From an uncultured bacterium (lineage in GTDB: Bacteria; Patescibacteriota; Gracilibacteria; Absconditabacterales; Absconditicoccaceae), in contig CAMJDC010000004.1 in assembly GCA_946404285.1 (NCBI GenBank), forward strand, positions 1 to 47,818: a stretch of 47,818 bases of DNA, written 5' to 3'. The translations under genes were made by a program, and so were the position numbers. The first letter of the stretch is position 1; each line of letters starts with the position of its first letter. Below, piece after piece: positions 47,605 through 47,818 of this stretch. Under the pieces are notes generated by a model. It worked only from the letters and a program-made list of their open reading frames with translations, ran no database searches and had not been told where the DNA came from.

Positions 47605-47818
47605 ATGACACCAGGAAATTGAACTAGTCAATATAATAGACCCCCAGAATCTGAAAGAACAAGAACAGATAATTTTTCTAGTAGAGAAATAAGAGAAAAT
47701 GTAGATAATTTAAGAGATAATACAGTAGAAACAGCATTATTAAATGCATGAACGAGATCAGACTTAATGATAGCGCAGACATGAATGGAGAGTGAACAGA
47801 ATCTACATACATTAGATT
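47605..47818 (+). CDS. hypothetical protein, truncated at window end
   Basis: MTPGNGTSQYNRPPESERTRTDNFSSREIRENVDNLRDNTVETALLNAGTRSDLMIAQTGMESEQNLHTLD..., open to the end. Confidence 0.6.

Noticed and set aside
1-47818. Interpretation as a region of many pseudogenes
   Set aside because: Fragmentation is due only to in-frame TGA; with TGA=Gly the frames are continuous and conserved motifs restored.

Overview
AT-rich bacterial chromosome segment that only makes sense when UGA is read as glycine (genetic code 25). That points to the Gracilibacteria / Absconditabacteria (SR1) lineage. The supplied ORF track uses the standard code, so most real genes are fragmented in it. Re-reading both strands with TGA=Gly and TAA/TAG as the only stops gives about 31 nearly contiguous genes. 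Recognisable products are an LCP-family protein, an SLT-like secreted protein, ExoIII, PilT, a DUF2304-like/GT2 fusion, Lgt, Nth, SufB, Ung, prepilin peptidase, MscS, an MscL-like protein, thioredoxin, RNase III, peptide deformylase, LysM-CHAP, HAD, an RlmD/RumA-like methyltransferase and ThyA. There are also tRNA-Ser(UGA), tRNA-Cys(GCA) and several lipoproteins and membrane proteins. The accessory core is two giant cysteine-rich surface proteins (about 2219 and 1626 aa) with YadA-head-like N-termini, plus a divergent subtilase-like surface protein. The most unusual items are: (1) three tandem transcription units at 36780-37260, each with its own promoter-like boxes, GNRA-capped hairpin and intrinsic terminator, in a gap with no ORF: a candidate undescribed sRNA family; (2) a GC-richer, apparently foreign thyA with no internal TGA whose original stop is TGA, so in a UGA=Gly host it should be read through; (3) a LepA homologue consisting only of the G domain; (4) a free-standing homologue of the IleRS C-terminal domain; (5) structure-conserved double-hairpin intergenic repeats. 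All calls were made by eye; no database search was run.
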